DNA of 64,000 nt from Diospyros lotus (Eukaryota > Streptophyta > Magnoliopsida > Ericales > Ebenaceae): positions 28,427,307 through 28,491,306 of the forward strand of contig NC_068343.1 in the NCBI RefSeq assembly GCF_014633365.1, read 5' to 3'. Numbering within the stretch: position 1 is the first letter of the stretch; every line of letters begins with the position of its first letter. Below are positions 1-10,887 of the stretch, one piece after another. A program made the translations under genes and the position numbers. Below the pieces are notes generated by a model. It made no database searches. It saw nothing but the letters and a program-made list of their open reading frames with translations, and was not told the DNA's origin.

Positions 1-1460
1 TTCATCTTAATCTTGTGCTATTTTTCCTATAAAAAATGTGTATTTACATAAATTTTACATCATTTTAATCTCTTTTTGTAGGAACCCAACGAAGGATGTT
101 ATTTCGAAGATTCGGGCATAAAAAAAAAATAAAAAAAGATATAAATTAATTTATAAAGTTAAAATAATATTATAAAGATATTATTATATTTAATTAATAA
201 TATAATATAATATAATTATTTATTTATTTATTAATAATTAAATATATATATATATATTATATTAAATATTATATTATATTATTTATATATATATTATACT
301 ATATTATATATTATTGTATATTATTTATATATATGTATTATATATGATAATAAAGTAACGTGAACGTGGAGTCATGGATGGCCATTATAATAATAATAAT
401 ATTATAATTGAGGTTGAATTGCAATTGGACTTGAAGTCCAACGTGAGAAAGACTAGGGCGGCCATGTTCACCTATATATATTATTATATTATAATTAAGG
501 AGGGATAGGAGATTGGAGGGGAGAAATTGGAAGGACGGTTGCGACGAAAATTGAAGAAGGGATTTGGCAGAGGAATTGCGCACAGAAGAAGGCGGAACTT
601 GAAGCTGGAGGAAGCTGCAGCCAGTTAAACCCAACGAAGTCGCAGCCAATTAAAGGAGGGAAGCAGTCCATGCGGCAAGAGCCAAGACAGATCCAACACC
701 CAGATCTGTTACAGATCTGGGCAGGGAGCTCCAATTTTTCTTTCAATTTCTGTTTTTATTTTTATTTTTATGAACTCCATTAATTCAATCATGAACTAAT
801 TTTATTTAACTAGGGTTTGAGATGAAGTTTGTTATGAATGATTGATTTTTATTGATTGGGCTCTCTATCGTAAGTTCAATTATTTATTACTTGTTCTTAA
901 TGCGATTAAATGATTTAACTATCATTTAATTGATTTTGAATTATGATTTGAGACTGAGAGGTGATTTTCATAACAGATTGAAGTAATAAATTTCATAAGA
1001 TAGATAGTTGATAAGGGATTTGATACTTGAATTTTATGAGAAATAATGAATTGGAACTTAACAATGAATTTCGGTTTGTTATAACTATTGGGAAATAGGT
1101 TGATTGTTAACAAATTTAGATTTAATTAGGTTAGTAAATCTTGGGAAAGAACCTAACCAATTTAGATATTCACCCCACTGAATTGATAGAAACCCAATTG
1201 ATTAAAAATTAAGATGAATTAATAAGTGGATTCGAAACACCCTAGTTGCCTCTATTTTATCCAAGTTAAATTGTTTTTTTAAATTTGTGTTTAATTTCAG
1301 TTCTCATTATTTTAATTTATTCAAATTCATCTATTTTTATAGTCTAAATAATATTAAAGTTAATCCAATTTTGGTACTTAATCCAATGCTCGTGGAATCG
1401 ACACTCTGCTCATTCATTATATTACTTGCGCAATTCGTACACTTGCGAATTAGCCTAACA
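1..1460 (+). mobile_element. 3' part of an Athila/Tat-type LTR (starts before the window)
   Basis: This is AT-rich, non-coding sequence. Its last 90 bases resemble the U5 end of plant Athila/Tat LTRs: a 'TGGAATCGACACTCTGCTC' type stretch followed by 'CAATTCGTACACTTGCG', closing with CA at 1459-1460. Directly after it, minus-strand Copia B coding sequence resumes in frame, so 1460/1461 is an insertion boundary. The other end and the target-site duplication lie outside the window. Positions 121-350 are almost pure A/T. I see no gene. Lineage is inferred from the LTR tail only. Confidence 0.5.
121..350. repeat. AT-rich low-complexity tract
   Basis: Nearly uninterrupted A/T with TATAT and TTATTA runs, including long TATATATATATAT stretches near 245-260 and 280-330. 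No coding signal. Confidence 0.85.
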
Positions 1461-1532
1461 CTTCCCACTGCTGAAGAATATGGTATTGATAACATCTCCT
1501 CTATCTCTTTCTTGGATGAAGGGCACGAACTC
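1461..1532 (-). pseudogene. Copia B pol fragment: RT/RNase H junction (piece 4 of 4)
   Basis: Read on the minus strand, these 72 bases encode the stretch between RT and RNase H of Copia pol, including the PYSSAVGS motif (canonical form vPYasavGSLMYAM). It continues without frame change from the piece at 10888 onward once Copia A (1533-10882) and one AACTC copy are removed. The downstream RNase H is cut off at 1461 by the LTR that ends at 1460. It is a remnant, not a functional gene. Confidence 0.8.
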
Positions 1533-3078
1533 TGTTAGTGTAGGTGCTCTAGACCCAATCAGATTGGACATGTTGTACACTGACAACTGTAATCATGTTA
1601 TTATTTGAATAAGGAGTTATTCAAATTCACAAGAAGCCATTCTATTAGTTTCTTGTTATTATTGTAATAACCGAATGAAACTAGATAGAAGTCCATATGA
1701 TGTATACTGTGAATAATCTATAAAGATGTGAGATGATGCATCACAGTTTCTAGACATCATTAAACGTCCCAAGTTGTAGCAATGTCAAGAATGGACATTG
1801 ACAATTGCAGTAAGACTTGTATGTGCTATGTGATAGCAATGGGGGTCTCACACCCATAGGCATGGGGATGCCTAGACAAGTACATAGGTGACCAATGTTG
1901 GAGAACGTGTCACTGGACATGACTCGCCATGAGAATCCATTTTGGTTATATGTTGATGGTATTCTCATACGAGATGGGTGTAACTAATCCTTGGACCTGA
2001 GGTTGTCACGGTCATCTCATAAGAAGACCGGTATGCTTTGACATCGTTTCGATGGGCCTAAACAAAGGCTGCATGTGGGCGATCGTTGGGTATATCATGA
2101 GGCTTATGGAGATGGGTGTATAACCAAGATGTGACTCGTATATCCCTTGATAGAGGATGATGTATCTAAGGCGCCTTCGGTAGATATTCACTTTAAATCC
2201 ATGGCTATGGTGAAAGAGATCAATAAGGAGTTATTGATTTACTTTCTAATTAAGTGAAGATATCCGGAAGAGCGAAGAAAACTCATGTAATCGTTATCAA
2301 GCAACACATCGCCATACTTGAGATCACATAAGATACATTGACGAGAGGATCGAATTACACGGTAACCATGCTCGTGAAAGGTTATTTGCGGATTATGAAT
2401 CCTTCTGAATAATTGGGTAGGCATGATGCCTTGCTAGAGACCAATCTTGTCTTATGTGTTCGTACCGACACATTGCCAACATATTCGGAAGCCTAATGAG
2501 TCATACGCAATAGGCACGGTCCCTGGCTTAAACCATGAGAGTGGACGTATGGTTAAGTGGGACACTTCGGCAAGAAGTTGTGCCGTCGTAGGTTCTCACG
2601 AAAAAAGAACAAATAGACGTAATGACGTCGATACGACGAGGAGTTGTCATAATGGAAAGAGTTTCCTAAAACTGGCAATTGATTAAATTAGGAAGGAGTT
2701 TCTAATTTAATAATTTTCTATTTGTTGGAGTGGCAAATAGGAAATAAAATATTTTTGGGCTTAAGTTAATATTTGGACTAAATTAGATTTGGGCCAAATA
2801 TTAAATTAAATATTATATTTGGACTAAATTAGATTTGGGCCAAATATTAAAATAAATATTATATTTGGACTAAATTAGATTTGGGCCAAATATTAAAATA
2901 AATATTATATTTGGACCAAATTAGATTTGGGCTAAATATTAAATATTATATTTGGGCCAAAATATTTTATTTAAACCTATAAAAGGATTTGGGCCATTTA
3001 ATTATATTTCTAGTTGGAGTAGAATAAGCCCACTTAATATTCTAATTAAATTAGAATTAATGGGCTAGCCCAATCCAT

Positions 3079-3097
3079 TAGGGTTTTAGAAACCCTA
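3079..3097. promoter_or_regulatory. Inverted telobox pair upstream of the Copia A TATA box
   Basis: TAGGGTTTTAGAAACCCTA is a perfect inverted repeat. AAACCCTA is the plant telobox, a known promoter element. It ends 11 bp before the TATA box. The 3' LTR copy has one change (AAACCC to AAATCC). A regulatory role is inferred. Confidence 0.5.
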
Positions 3098-3108
3098 GGA
3101 TAATTCAC

Positions 3109-3116
3109 TATAAATA
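3109..3116 (+). promoter_or_regulatory. TATA box of the Copia A 5' LTR
   Basis: TATAAATA sits about 400 bp before the LTR end, at the expected U3/R boundary. An identical TATAAATA occurs in the 3' LTR at 10484-10491. Confidence 0.65.
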
Positions 3117-3508
3117 TCCCTTTATGGGTTGCCCAAAATTGTAGTGATTTTTGGTGTCATTTTTCAAGAGTTGAAAAACGTATTGCCATTCACTCTTCCT
3201 ATTTCTTTTTGGCATCGATTTGAAACGCGGGTGTTCTTTTACCGTCCATACAGAAGCCACGCAAAGGAGAAGGAGCTAGCACTCCTATTCCGCTCTCCTT
3301 GCCAACGGACGCGTGCCGCGTATCACGAGTTAGAGGCCGGACGCTTGGACGGTTCGAATCCGCGAACGACTCAATAATCTAAAGGTTAGATTTATTTATT
3401 TGTTTGTGAATGATTTAATTTCGACGTTGATCCAATCGCCGGGATCGGGGTAAGTTCAAAATTTTGAACTATGTTGTTTACCCCGTAGCGATCTTGCTTT
3501 ACTTTCAA

Positions 3509-3520
3509 TGGTATCAGAGC
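3509..3520 (+). other. Primer-binding site of Copia A (tRNA-iMet)
   Basis: TGGTATCAGAGC is complementary to the 3' end of plant initiator tRNA-Met. It begins 2 bases after the LTR terminal CA, where minus-strand synthesis is primed. Confidence 0.95.
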
Positions 3521-5423
3521 CATCGTCGAAATATTTCAATTCCTTACGTGCGGATTCGGTTATGTTGTTATTTGTGAAATAATTAAATAATTGTTGCGTT
3601 TGTATTCTTTTGGATTGCAAAACGTTTTTGGGTGAAGGGAAAAAGATCGTGTATGACATGAAAAAGGGAGAAACGAGGTTCGGGGTGCATACGGATGCAC
3701 CGGGGCATCGAAAGACGGGTCGAGCGGGGCCCGCGCGCGCTGGGCATGGCCTGGGGAGGCCTGGGTGCGCGCAGGGGCGCTACCGTGCGCGCTTGCGCGG
3801 CCTGGAAGGCACGCGCGCATGCATAAGGCGGCCGCACGCGGGCGTGACCCGCAACCCGTGCGTGGCCCACGGGTGCGACCCGCGCGTGCCTGTGGCCGAC
3901 CCGCGCGGCCCCAGTCGCGCCCAGTGCGTGCCCAGCCCGCGCCAAGCGTGGCCCATGCGGCCCCCAACTGCGCCCAGCACGCCTCTTGGCCTTTTTAGCC
4001 TACTCGGCCACCTCCCGGCCCCTCCCACTCCCTCGGGCTTTGGTTTGATCCTTCCCCGGGGTCCACGTGAAGCACTCGGGCCGACCCTTCGGTGTCCCGG
4101 TGCGTTCCGTACCCTCAGGTGGGGCTCGACCAAATTGTTTGGCTATTTTTAATTATTTTTATTCGATCCATGAGTGTATGACACCTATGGGCCGAGGCCA
4201 TTAATTTGATTATTTATTAATTATGGGCTGCTAGTGTATGTTTGACATGCATTGGTTGATCAAAGGCCTTTTGAGCCTTGTTAGTTAGACTAATGGATGG
4301 AGCCTAAGCCCAACACAATTAAAACAATTTTGTTTTTCCAAAATTATACAAATTTTCAATTTATTGAAAGTGTTTCATTAAGTTTGAAATAAATGCATCA
4401 ATTAATTAACATAATTATGAATGAATCAATTAGATTGATTGCATGGGTGTATGGTATGGATCGAGTCGACCATTTATTTTATGTTGGGAATGAATGCTTG
4501 TAAATTTGGTTTTAAAATAGGGCCTGCGTGTCCTGCCTCTCTTATACTCTGATGTACATTCTCTTCTCATCTCACTCCTCCCGAATGTAATTCGGGGTTT
4601 CTGATTCTATGTAATGTATGTAGAATAGAATAGAGTAGTGATAGTTGTAGTTTGTATGAAGAGCTTGAGATGGAGCCAAATTGAAGACAAGATTCGAAGA
4701 CCAACGAAGGCTTGAAGAATGTGCTTATGAAGCAAGATGTGATTTTTCACCTAGGTTTGACCCGCTAGCTTCCCCTCTATGGCTCGAGGGGGCTAGCCAT
4801 AGTTATCTATACCATATACCGGTTTGAGTCGTTTATTATGCATTATTAATTTGATTAATTGCATGTGATGAGACCTAAATAAATAAATAATAAATCCCTC
4901 ATTAATATTAAGCCAACTTGCCTTCCATCATTATGAAGCATTAGGTTTCTAGCTGGCACTTGATTTGTTGAGTCACTCAAGGTCATGTGTCACCTATGAT
5001 TCCTATGCTTCATGGGCCATGAGATGTCCCTGAATGATGGGTCCGACTTAACTAGAAATGTGGGGTTTGTTGAGTCACTCAAGGACTTACTGAGTATAGA
5101 GGCAAAGATTGGGAGTCACATAAGATGTGCTTGACAAGGAGTTGTCAACCCAATGAATCTAGGAGTTGCATGGAGATGCAATTGGTAGCAAGTACCTACC
5201 TAATCGATCCTAACATAATTTGTTGAGTCACTCAAGGTTGTGCGAGGGAATATGGGATCCTAGCCTGCTAGAAATCTTCTAACGGGATTTCCCGAGTTAT
5301 GTTTAGAGGGTGGCAAACTCGTAGAAAATAGTGGGAGCAATAATAAAATGTTACTTCTTGCAATTTATGATTTCGTAATTTAATATGATTATAATAATAT
5401 CTCTATTCAGTTGTTGATCCAGA
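3521..5423 (+). other. Long untranslated leader of Copia A
   Basis: About 1.9 kb lie between the primer site and the gag start, with no convincing coding frame. The leader contains a very GC- and CpG-rich block (about 3719-4130), a strong hairpin (4764-4797) and three copies of a 19-bp repeat (4964-4982, 5066-5084, 5219-5237). The open frames across the GC-rich block occur on both strands and in several frames, as high GC content alone produces, so they are not called as genes. Confidence 0.7.
4764..4797 (+). other. Predicted RNA hairpin in the Copia A leader
   Basis: Left arm GCTAGCTTCCCCTC (4764-4777) pairs with right arm GAGGGGGCTAGC (4786-4797) around an 8-nt loop, with a 2-nt bulge. A role as packaging or dimerisation structure is inferred from its position between primer site and gag. 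Confidence 0.5.
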
Positions 5424-6290
5424 ATGTCTGGAAACATGTCGATAAGATCGATACTCGAGGGCAATAATACCTTCAATGAGACTAATTTCTATAACTGGGA
5501 GATCATCTTGAGGATAGTCCTCACACATGATAAGATTCTCTATGTGATAGAGAGATCTCTTCTTGTGAAGCCACCAGTTAAGGAAATAGTAGCACATAAG
5601 GCCTGGGCGATGCATAAGGGTGATATGATCATCGCTTGGTATATCGTCTTGGCTGCCATTAAGATCATGGCTAGGCTCAAGGATCATTTGTTTAGAAGCA
5701 TGTCATGGAGATGATATGTTTTATCAATAGGTTGCTAGAGCTAAACTTGGGTATGGATGCAAAAACTTACCCCAGACTTGGTGCTACAGTCCCTCCCTAA
5801 AAGTTATGGATAAGACTCTTGGAGAGTAGCTGTCCATACTAAGGGAGACCGAGCCTAAAATTGATTATAGGCCAAGGGAAGTGTTCTCATAGTTGAAGGG
5901 CCCAAGGCGCACAAGGGCAAGCCCAAGAGTAAGAAAGCCAAAAGGAAGAAGAGTTCTTCCATAGAGTAATCTGGAAGTGTCCAGAAGACCAAAAACCTAA
6001 AAGGGTAAATAGGATGCGATCTATTTCCACTATGATAAACCGAGAGGTATAGAGTAAGAAGAGTTCTACTCAGGGCACTTCAGGTATTTATGTTATTGGA
6101 ATTAATCGATCTACTTCTGATCAGTCCACATGGGTATTAGATACTGGATCTAATGCTCATATTCACACTTTCGTGTATGGGCTTAGGAGTATGAGGAGAT
6201 TAATAATAGGAGAAGTGTACCTACACGTGGTAAATGGATCAAAAGTTGTTCCATTAGTTGTAGGGACCTATTTATTTAACATTGCCCATA
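5424..6290 (+). pseudogene. Copia A gag and protease relic
   Basis: The gag starts at ATG 5424. The first 96 codons show the Copia gag N-terminus (N-x-x-NW-x-x-x-L-R-I-V-L pattern), then stop at 5714. Broken frames follow, including a lysine-rich stretch around 5900-5960. The protease is readable at about 6092-6290, with active-site motif WVLDTGSNAHI. Normally gag forms the particle and protease cleaves the polyprotein. No intact zinc knuckle is seen. Multiple stops make both inactive. Confidence 0.75.
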
Positions 6291-6519
6291 GGACTTGTAT
6301 TGGAGTTACATAACTGTTACTACAATCCTAGTTTGACTAGGAATATAGTTTCTAATTCTTCTTTGACAAGGATTGATATTCATTTTTATTTAAGGATAAT
6401 AGTTGTTCGTTTGATAAAAATGAGTTGTTTTATGGTAAAACAACAGTACGTAACAGTTTGTATGTCCTTGATGTTGATACTCCTATCAATAACATAAATA
6501 TTAAGCGACTTAAATCAAG

Positions 6520-7380
6520 TGATTTAAATAGCACTTATTTATGGCATTGTCGCCTTAAGCCATATAAATGAGACTCGCACATCCAACTTGTATAGAGTTG
6601 GATATCTTAGCACATTTGATTATGAATCATATGGTGCTTGCGAATCTTGTTTACTTGGCAAAAATGACTAAGTCTCTTTTTAAAGTAAAGGGAGGCTACA
6701 TAAGTGCTAGGGTTTGTGCACATTGATGTGTGTGGACCCATGTCCACCCAAGCTAGAGGTGGATATGTCTACTTTATAACCTTTACTGATGATAGATCAT
6801 GTTTTGGTTATGTGTATCTTATGAGACACAAATCTGAGACTTTTGAAAAGTTCAAAGAATTCAGATTTGAAGTAGAGAAACAAACTGAGAAAAGTATCAA
6901 AGTACTTCGATCAGATCGAGGTGGTGAATACTTGAACAGTGAGTTTCTAGATCATCTGAAGTAGAATGTGATTCTCTCACAATGGACTCCACTTGGAACA
7001 TCCGAGATGAATGGTGTGTCTAAAGGAGGAATAGGACCTTATTGGACATGGTCTGGTCCATGATGAGTCGGGTTGAACTCCCTATTTCATTTTGGGGATA
7101 CGCACTCCTCACCGCGATCTTTTGTTTTGAACAGGGTTCCAAGTAAATCAGTTACTCAGACTCCATATGAGATATGAAAAGGAAAGAAGCCAAATTTGTC
7201 TTTCCTTAAGATTTGGGGTTGTCAAATTTATGTGAAACGTGTTGACAGTAATAAAGTACAACCCAAATCGATGAGATATCTGTTTGTGAGATATCCAAAT
7301 GGATATTACTTTTACCACCCATGTGAACAAAAGGTGTTTTGTTGCCAAGCATGTGGTATTCCTTGAGAAGGAATTCTTAG
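6520..7380 (+). pseudogene. Copia A integrase relic
   Basis: A degenerate GAG-pre-integrase segment (about 6530-6690) precedes an integrase core. The open part at 6704-6964 carries the first Asp (HIDVCGP, residue 8) and second Asp (RSDRGGEY, residue 71). A stop follows at residue 87. Reading on in the same frame, the position 36 residues after the second Asp, where the catalytic Glu of the D,D-35-E triad belongs, is Lys (NGVSKGG instead of NGV-x-ER). The integrase is therefore dead on two counts. Confidence 0.8.
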
Positions 7381-8060
7381 ATGCTGTGGCTAGTGGGAGG
7401 AATGTTAAGCTCGAATAAGATTCGAGGCGAACCACAAACAAATACTCCCCTCCAAGAACCCGAGAAAGATCACACACAAGAAGTTGTGTCAACTCCCCAA
7501 CCTTCTACACAAGAACCTCATAGGTCGACGAGGGTTCGTCGCGAGCAAGAGAGATATGGATTTCTTATCTCGGCACATAGAGATGTGCTTCTAGCTGAGA
7601 ACGATGAGCCTACTACCTATGATGAGGCAATGTCTGACATTGACTCTGGGTTATGGAAGATGGATGACAAAACAACTTTCCTTAAAGAAAACCTGGTCGA
7701 GGATGTGTATATGACACAGCCTGATAGTTTTATTACTCATAAACATGCAAATAAGATTTGCAACTTGCAAAGGTCCATTTATGGACTAAAGCAAGCATCC
7801 CGGAGTTAGAATCAATGTTTTGATGAAAAGATCAAAAGGTTTGATTTTTCATAAAAGGGAAATTGATCCTTGTGTTTACAAGAAGGTTAGTAGGAGCGTG
7901 GTTACCATTTTTAGTCCTATATGTGGACAATATATTGCTCATTAGGAATGTTGTTCCTATGTTGCAATCGGTTAAAAGATGGCTTTCAAAATATTTTCTC
8001 CATGAAGAATTTGGGAGAAGCAGCCTATATTCTGGGAATACGGATCTATAGAGATAGATT
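7381..8060 (+). pseudogene. Copia A reverse transcriptase relic with internal deletion
   Basis: The frame at 7381-7809 reads through the pre-RT linker (STRVRR, DEAMSDIDS) and then jumps to WKMDDKTTFL and EDVYMTQPDSF. The roughly 70 residues that normally separate these motifs (the KW-x-FK-x-K to F-x-PV region) are missing. The GLKQAS motif ends in a stop at 7807-7809. In 7863-8051 the catalytic box is YVDN rather than YVDD (residues 20-23). It cannot make an active enzyme. Confidence 0.8.
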
Positions 8061-8915
8061 CATGAGGTTGCTAGCACTCTCCCATAGCGCATACATTGAC
8101 AGGGTGCTAAAGAGGTTTAGCATGGAAGATTCTAGGAAGAGAAGTCTTCCCATGTCACATGGAATACATCTCTCTAAGGCTATGTGTTCGAAGACACAAG
8201 ATGAGAGAGATAGGATGAGTCGAGCACCACATGCCTTGGCTATTGGCTCGACCATGTATGCCATGTTATGTATGAGGCCTGATATCGCATATACTTTGAG
8301 CTTATGTAGTAGATATCAAGCTGATCCAGGTTAGAACACTGGATTGCTGCGAAAACCATTCTTAAGTACTTGTGAAGCACTAAAGATATGTTTTTTTTTT
8401 TTTTCCATATGGAGAATGAGAGCATACCATGAAGGGGTTCATGGATGCCAGTTTCCAATTCGACCATAATGATTTTAAATCATGTACAGTCGAAATTCAT
8501 ATTCTGCCTATATGGCTGGGTCATGAGTTGGAAGAGTTCCAACAAGAGATAATGGCAGATTCAACAACTGAAGTCGAATACATAACAACCTTCGAAGCAG
8601 CTAAGGAGGTTGTATGGATCCGTAAGTTCATTGATGAACTTAAAGTGGTGTCCAGCATTGTTGATCCAATAACAGTTATTGGAACAACAATGGAGCCATC
8701 GCGTAAGCAAAGGAACCACGGTCTCATCAACGGACCAAATTTGTATTGCGGCATCACCATATGATAATGGAGATTATCAGCTGAGGTGACATATGTAGAG
8801 AAAGTATCGACGGATGACAACATCGTAAATCCCTTGACTAAAGCTCTGTCTCAGGAGAAACATGAAAGTTATGTTCGATCATCAGGTATAAGATATATGA
8901 ATGATTGGCTTTAGT
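8040..8915 (+). pseudogene. Copia A RNase H relic
   Basis: Frames at 7921-8334 and 8429-8764 contain the connection (YILGIRIYRD, GSTMYAM, RPDIAY) and RNase H motifs (GFMDASF, ADSTTEVEYI, AAKEVVWIRKF) of Copia. They are interrupted by stops, a poly-T run (8392-8404) and frame changes. Past 8764 the C-terminal tail (DPLTKAL-like, then MNDWL) is still readable just before the polypurine tract. Confidence 0.75.
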
Positions 8916-8917
8916 GC

Positions 8918-8928
8918 AAGTGGGAGAT
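8918..8928 (+). other. Polypurine tract of Copia A
   Basis: AAGTGGGAGAT directly precedes the 3' LTR start (TGTCAGTG at 8929). This is the usual Copia plus-strand primer. Confidence 0.85.
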
Positions 8929-10882
8929 TGTCAGTGTAGGTGCCCTAGACCCAATCAGATTGGGCATGTTGTACACTGACAATTGTAATCATGTTATTAT
9001 TTGAATAAGGAGTTATTCAAATTCACAAGAAGTCATTCTATTAGTTTCTTGTTATTATTGTAATAACCGAATGAAACTAGATAGAAGTCCATATGATGTA
9101 TACTGTGAATAATCTATAAAGATGTGAGATGATGCATCACAATTTCTAGACATCATTAAACGTCCCAAGTCGTAGCAATGTCAAGAATGGACATTGACAA
9201 TTGCGGTAAGACTTGTATGTGCTATGTTTTTGCTATGTGATAGCAATGGGGGTCTCACACCCATAGGCATGGGGATGCCTAGACAAGTACATAGGTGACC
9301 AATGTTGGAGAACGTGTCACTGGACATGACTCGCCTTGAGAATCCATTTTGGTTATATGTTGATGGTATTCTCATACGAGATGGGTGTAACTTATCCTTG
9401 GATCTGAGGTTGTCACGGTCATCTCATAAGAAGACCAGTATGCTTTGACATCGTTTCGATGGGCCTAGACAAAGGCTGCATGTGGGCGATCGTTAGGTAT
9501 ATCGTGAGGCTTATGGAGATGAGTGTATAACCAAGATGGGACTCGTCTATCCCTTGATAGAGGATGATGTATCTAAGGCGCCTTCGGTAGATATTCGCTT
9601 TAAATCCATGTCCATGGTGAAAGAGATCAATAAGGAGTTATTGATTTACTTTCTAATTAAGTGAAGATATCCGGAAGACCGAAGAAAACTCATGTGATCG
9701 TTATCAAGCAACACATCGCCATACTTGAGATCACATAAGATACATTGATGAGAGCGAATTACACGGTAACCATGCTCGTGAAAGGTTATTTGCGGATTAT
9801 GAATCCTTCTGAATAATTGGGTAGGCATGATGCTTTGCTAGAGGCCAATCTTGTCTTATGTGTTCGTACCGACACATTGCCAACATATTCGAAAGCCTAA
9901 TGAGTCATACACAATAGGCACGGTCCCTGGCTTAAACCAGGAGAGTGGACGTATGGTTAACTGGGACACTTCGGCAAGAAGTTGTGCCGTCGTAGGTTCT
10001 CACGGAAAAAGAACAAATAGACATAATGACATCGATACGACGATGAGTCGTCATAATGGAAAGAGTTTCCTAAAACTGGCAATTGATTAAATTAGGAAGG
10101 AGTTTCTAATTTAATAATTTTCTATTTGTTGGAGTGGCAAATAGGAAATAAAATATTTTTGGGCTTAAGTTAATATTTGGACTAAATTAGATTTGGGCCA
10201 AATATTAAAATAAATATTATATTTGGACTAAATTAGATTTGGACCAAATATTAAAATAAATATTATATTTGGACCAAATTAGATTTGGGCTAAATATTAA
10301 ATATTATATTTGGGCTTAAATTAGATTTGGGCCAAAATATTTTATTTAAACTTATAAAAGGATTTGGGCCATTTAATTATATTTCTAGTTGCAGTAGAAT
10401 AAGCCCACTTATTATTCTAATTAAATTAGAATTAATGGGCTAGCCCAATCCATTAGGGTTTTAGAAATCCTAGGATATTTCACTATAAATATCCCTTTAT
10501 GGGTTACCCAAAATTGTAGTGATTTTTGGTGTCATTTTTCAAGAGTTGAAAAACGTATTGCCATTCACTCTTCCCGTTTCTTTTTGGCATCGATTTGAAA
10601 CGTGGGCGTTCTTTTACCGTCCATACACAAGTCGCACAAAGGAGAATGAGCTAGCACTCCTATTCCGCTCTCCTTGCCAACGGACGCGTGTCGCGTATCA
10701 CGAGTTAGAGGCCGGACGCTTGGACGACACGAATCCATGAACGACTTGATAATCTAAATGTTAGATTTATTTATTTGTTTGTGAATGATTTAATTTCGAC
10801 GTTGATCCAATCGCCAGGATCGGGGTAAGTTTAAAATTTTGAACTACGCTGTTTACCCCGTAGCGATCTTGCTTTACTTTCA
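8929..10882 (+). repeat. 3' LTR of Copia A
   Basis: Begins TGTCAGTG and ends ACTTTCA, 1954 bp, followed by the AACTC duplication (10883-10887). Closely similar to 1533-3507. It has a short insertion near 9227 (an extra TTTTTGCTATG-like unit) and one fewer clear tandem unit. Its TATA box is at 10484-10491. Confidence 0.95.
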
Positions 10883-10887
10883 AACTC

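Larger units (their letters stand above)
1533..3507 (+). repeat. 5' LTR of Copia A
   Basis: Begins TGTTAGTG and ends ACTTTCA, 1975 bp, next to the AACTC duplication and followed by the tRNA-Met primer site. It carries a 46-47 bp tandem repeat at about 2768-2950 (four units, against three clear ones plus a diverged one in the 3' LTR). An inverted telobox pair lies at 3079-3097 and a TATA box at 3109-3116. Confidence 0.95.
1533..10882 (+). mobile_element. Ty1/Copia retrotransposon A, full length, coding region decayed
   Basis: This is a complete element: 5' LTR 1533-3507, primer site 3509-3520, coding relics about 5424-8760, polypurine tract 8918-8928, and 3' LTR 8929-10882. It is flanked by a perfect 5-bp duplication, AACTC (1528-1532 and 10883-10887). 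It sits in the RT/RNase H part of the minus-strand Copia B. Domain order is gag, protease, GAG-pre-integrase, integrase, RT, RNase H, which defines Copia. Stops, frameshifts and an RT deletion make it non-autonomous. About 8 differences, all transitions, are seen in the first roughly 300 LTR bases, so the insertion is fairly young while its coding part is badly broken. Confidence 0.95.

Noticed and set aside
3610..4152. 180-codon plus-strand frame over the GC-rich block
   Set aside because: Several long frames overlap here on both strands, as expected from GC-rich DNA without AT-rich stops. Residues are Arg/Pro/Gly/Ala-biased with no domain, and the position is the leader of a retrotransposon.
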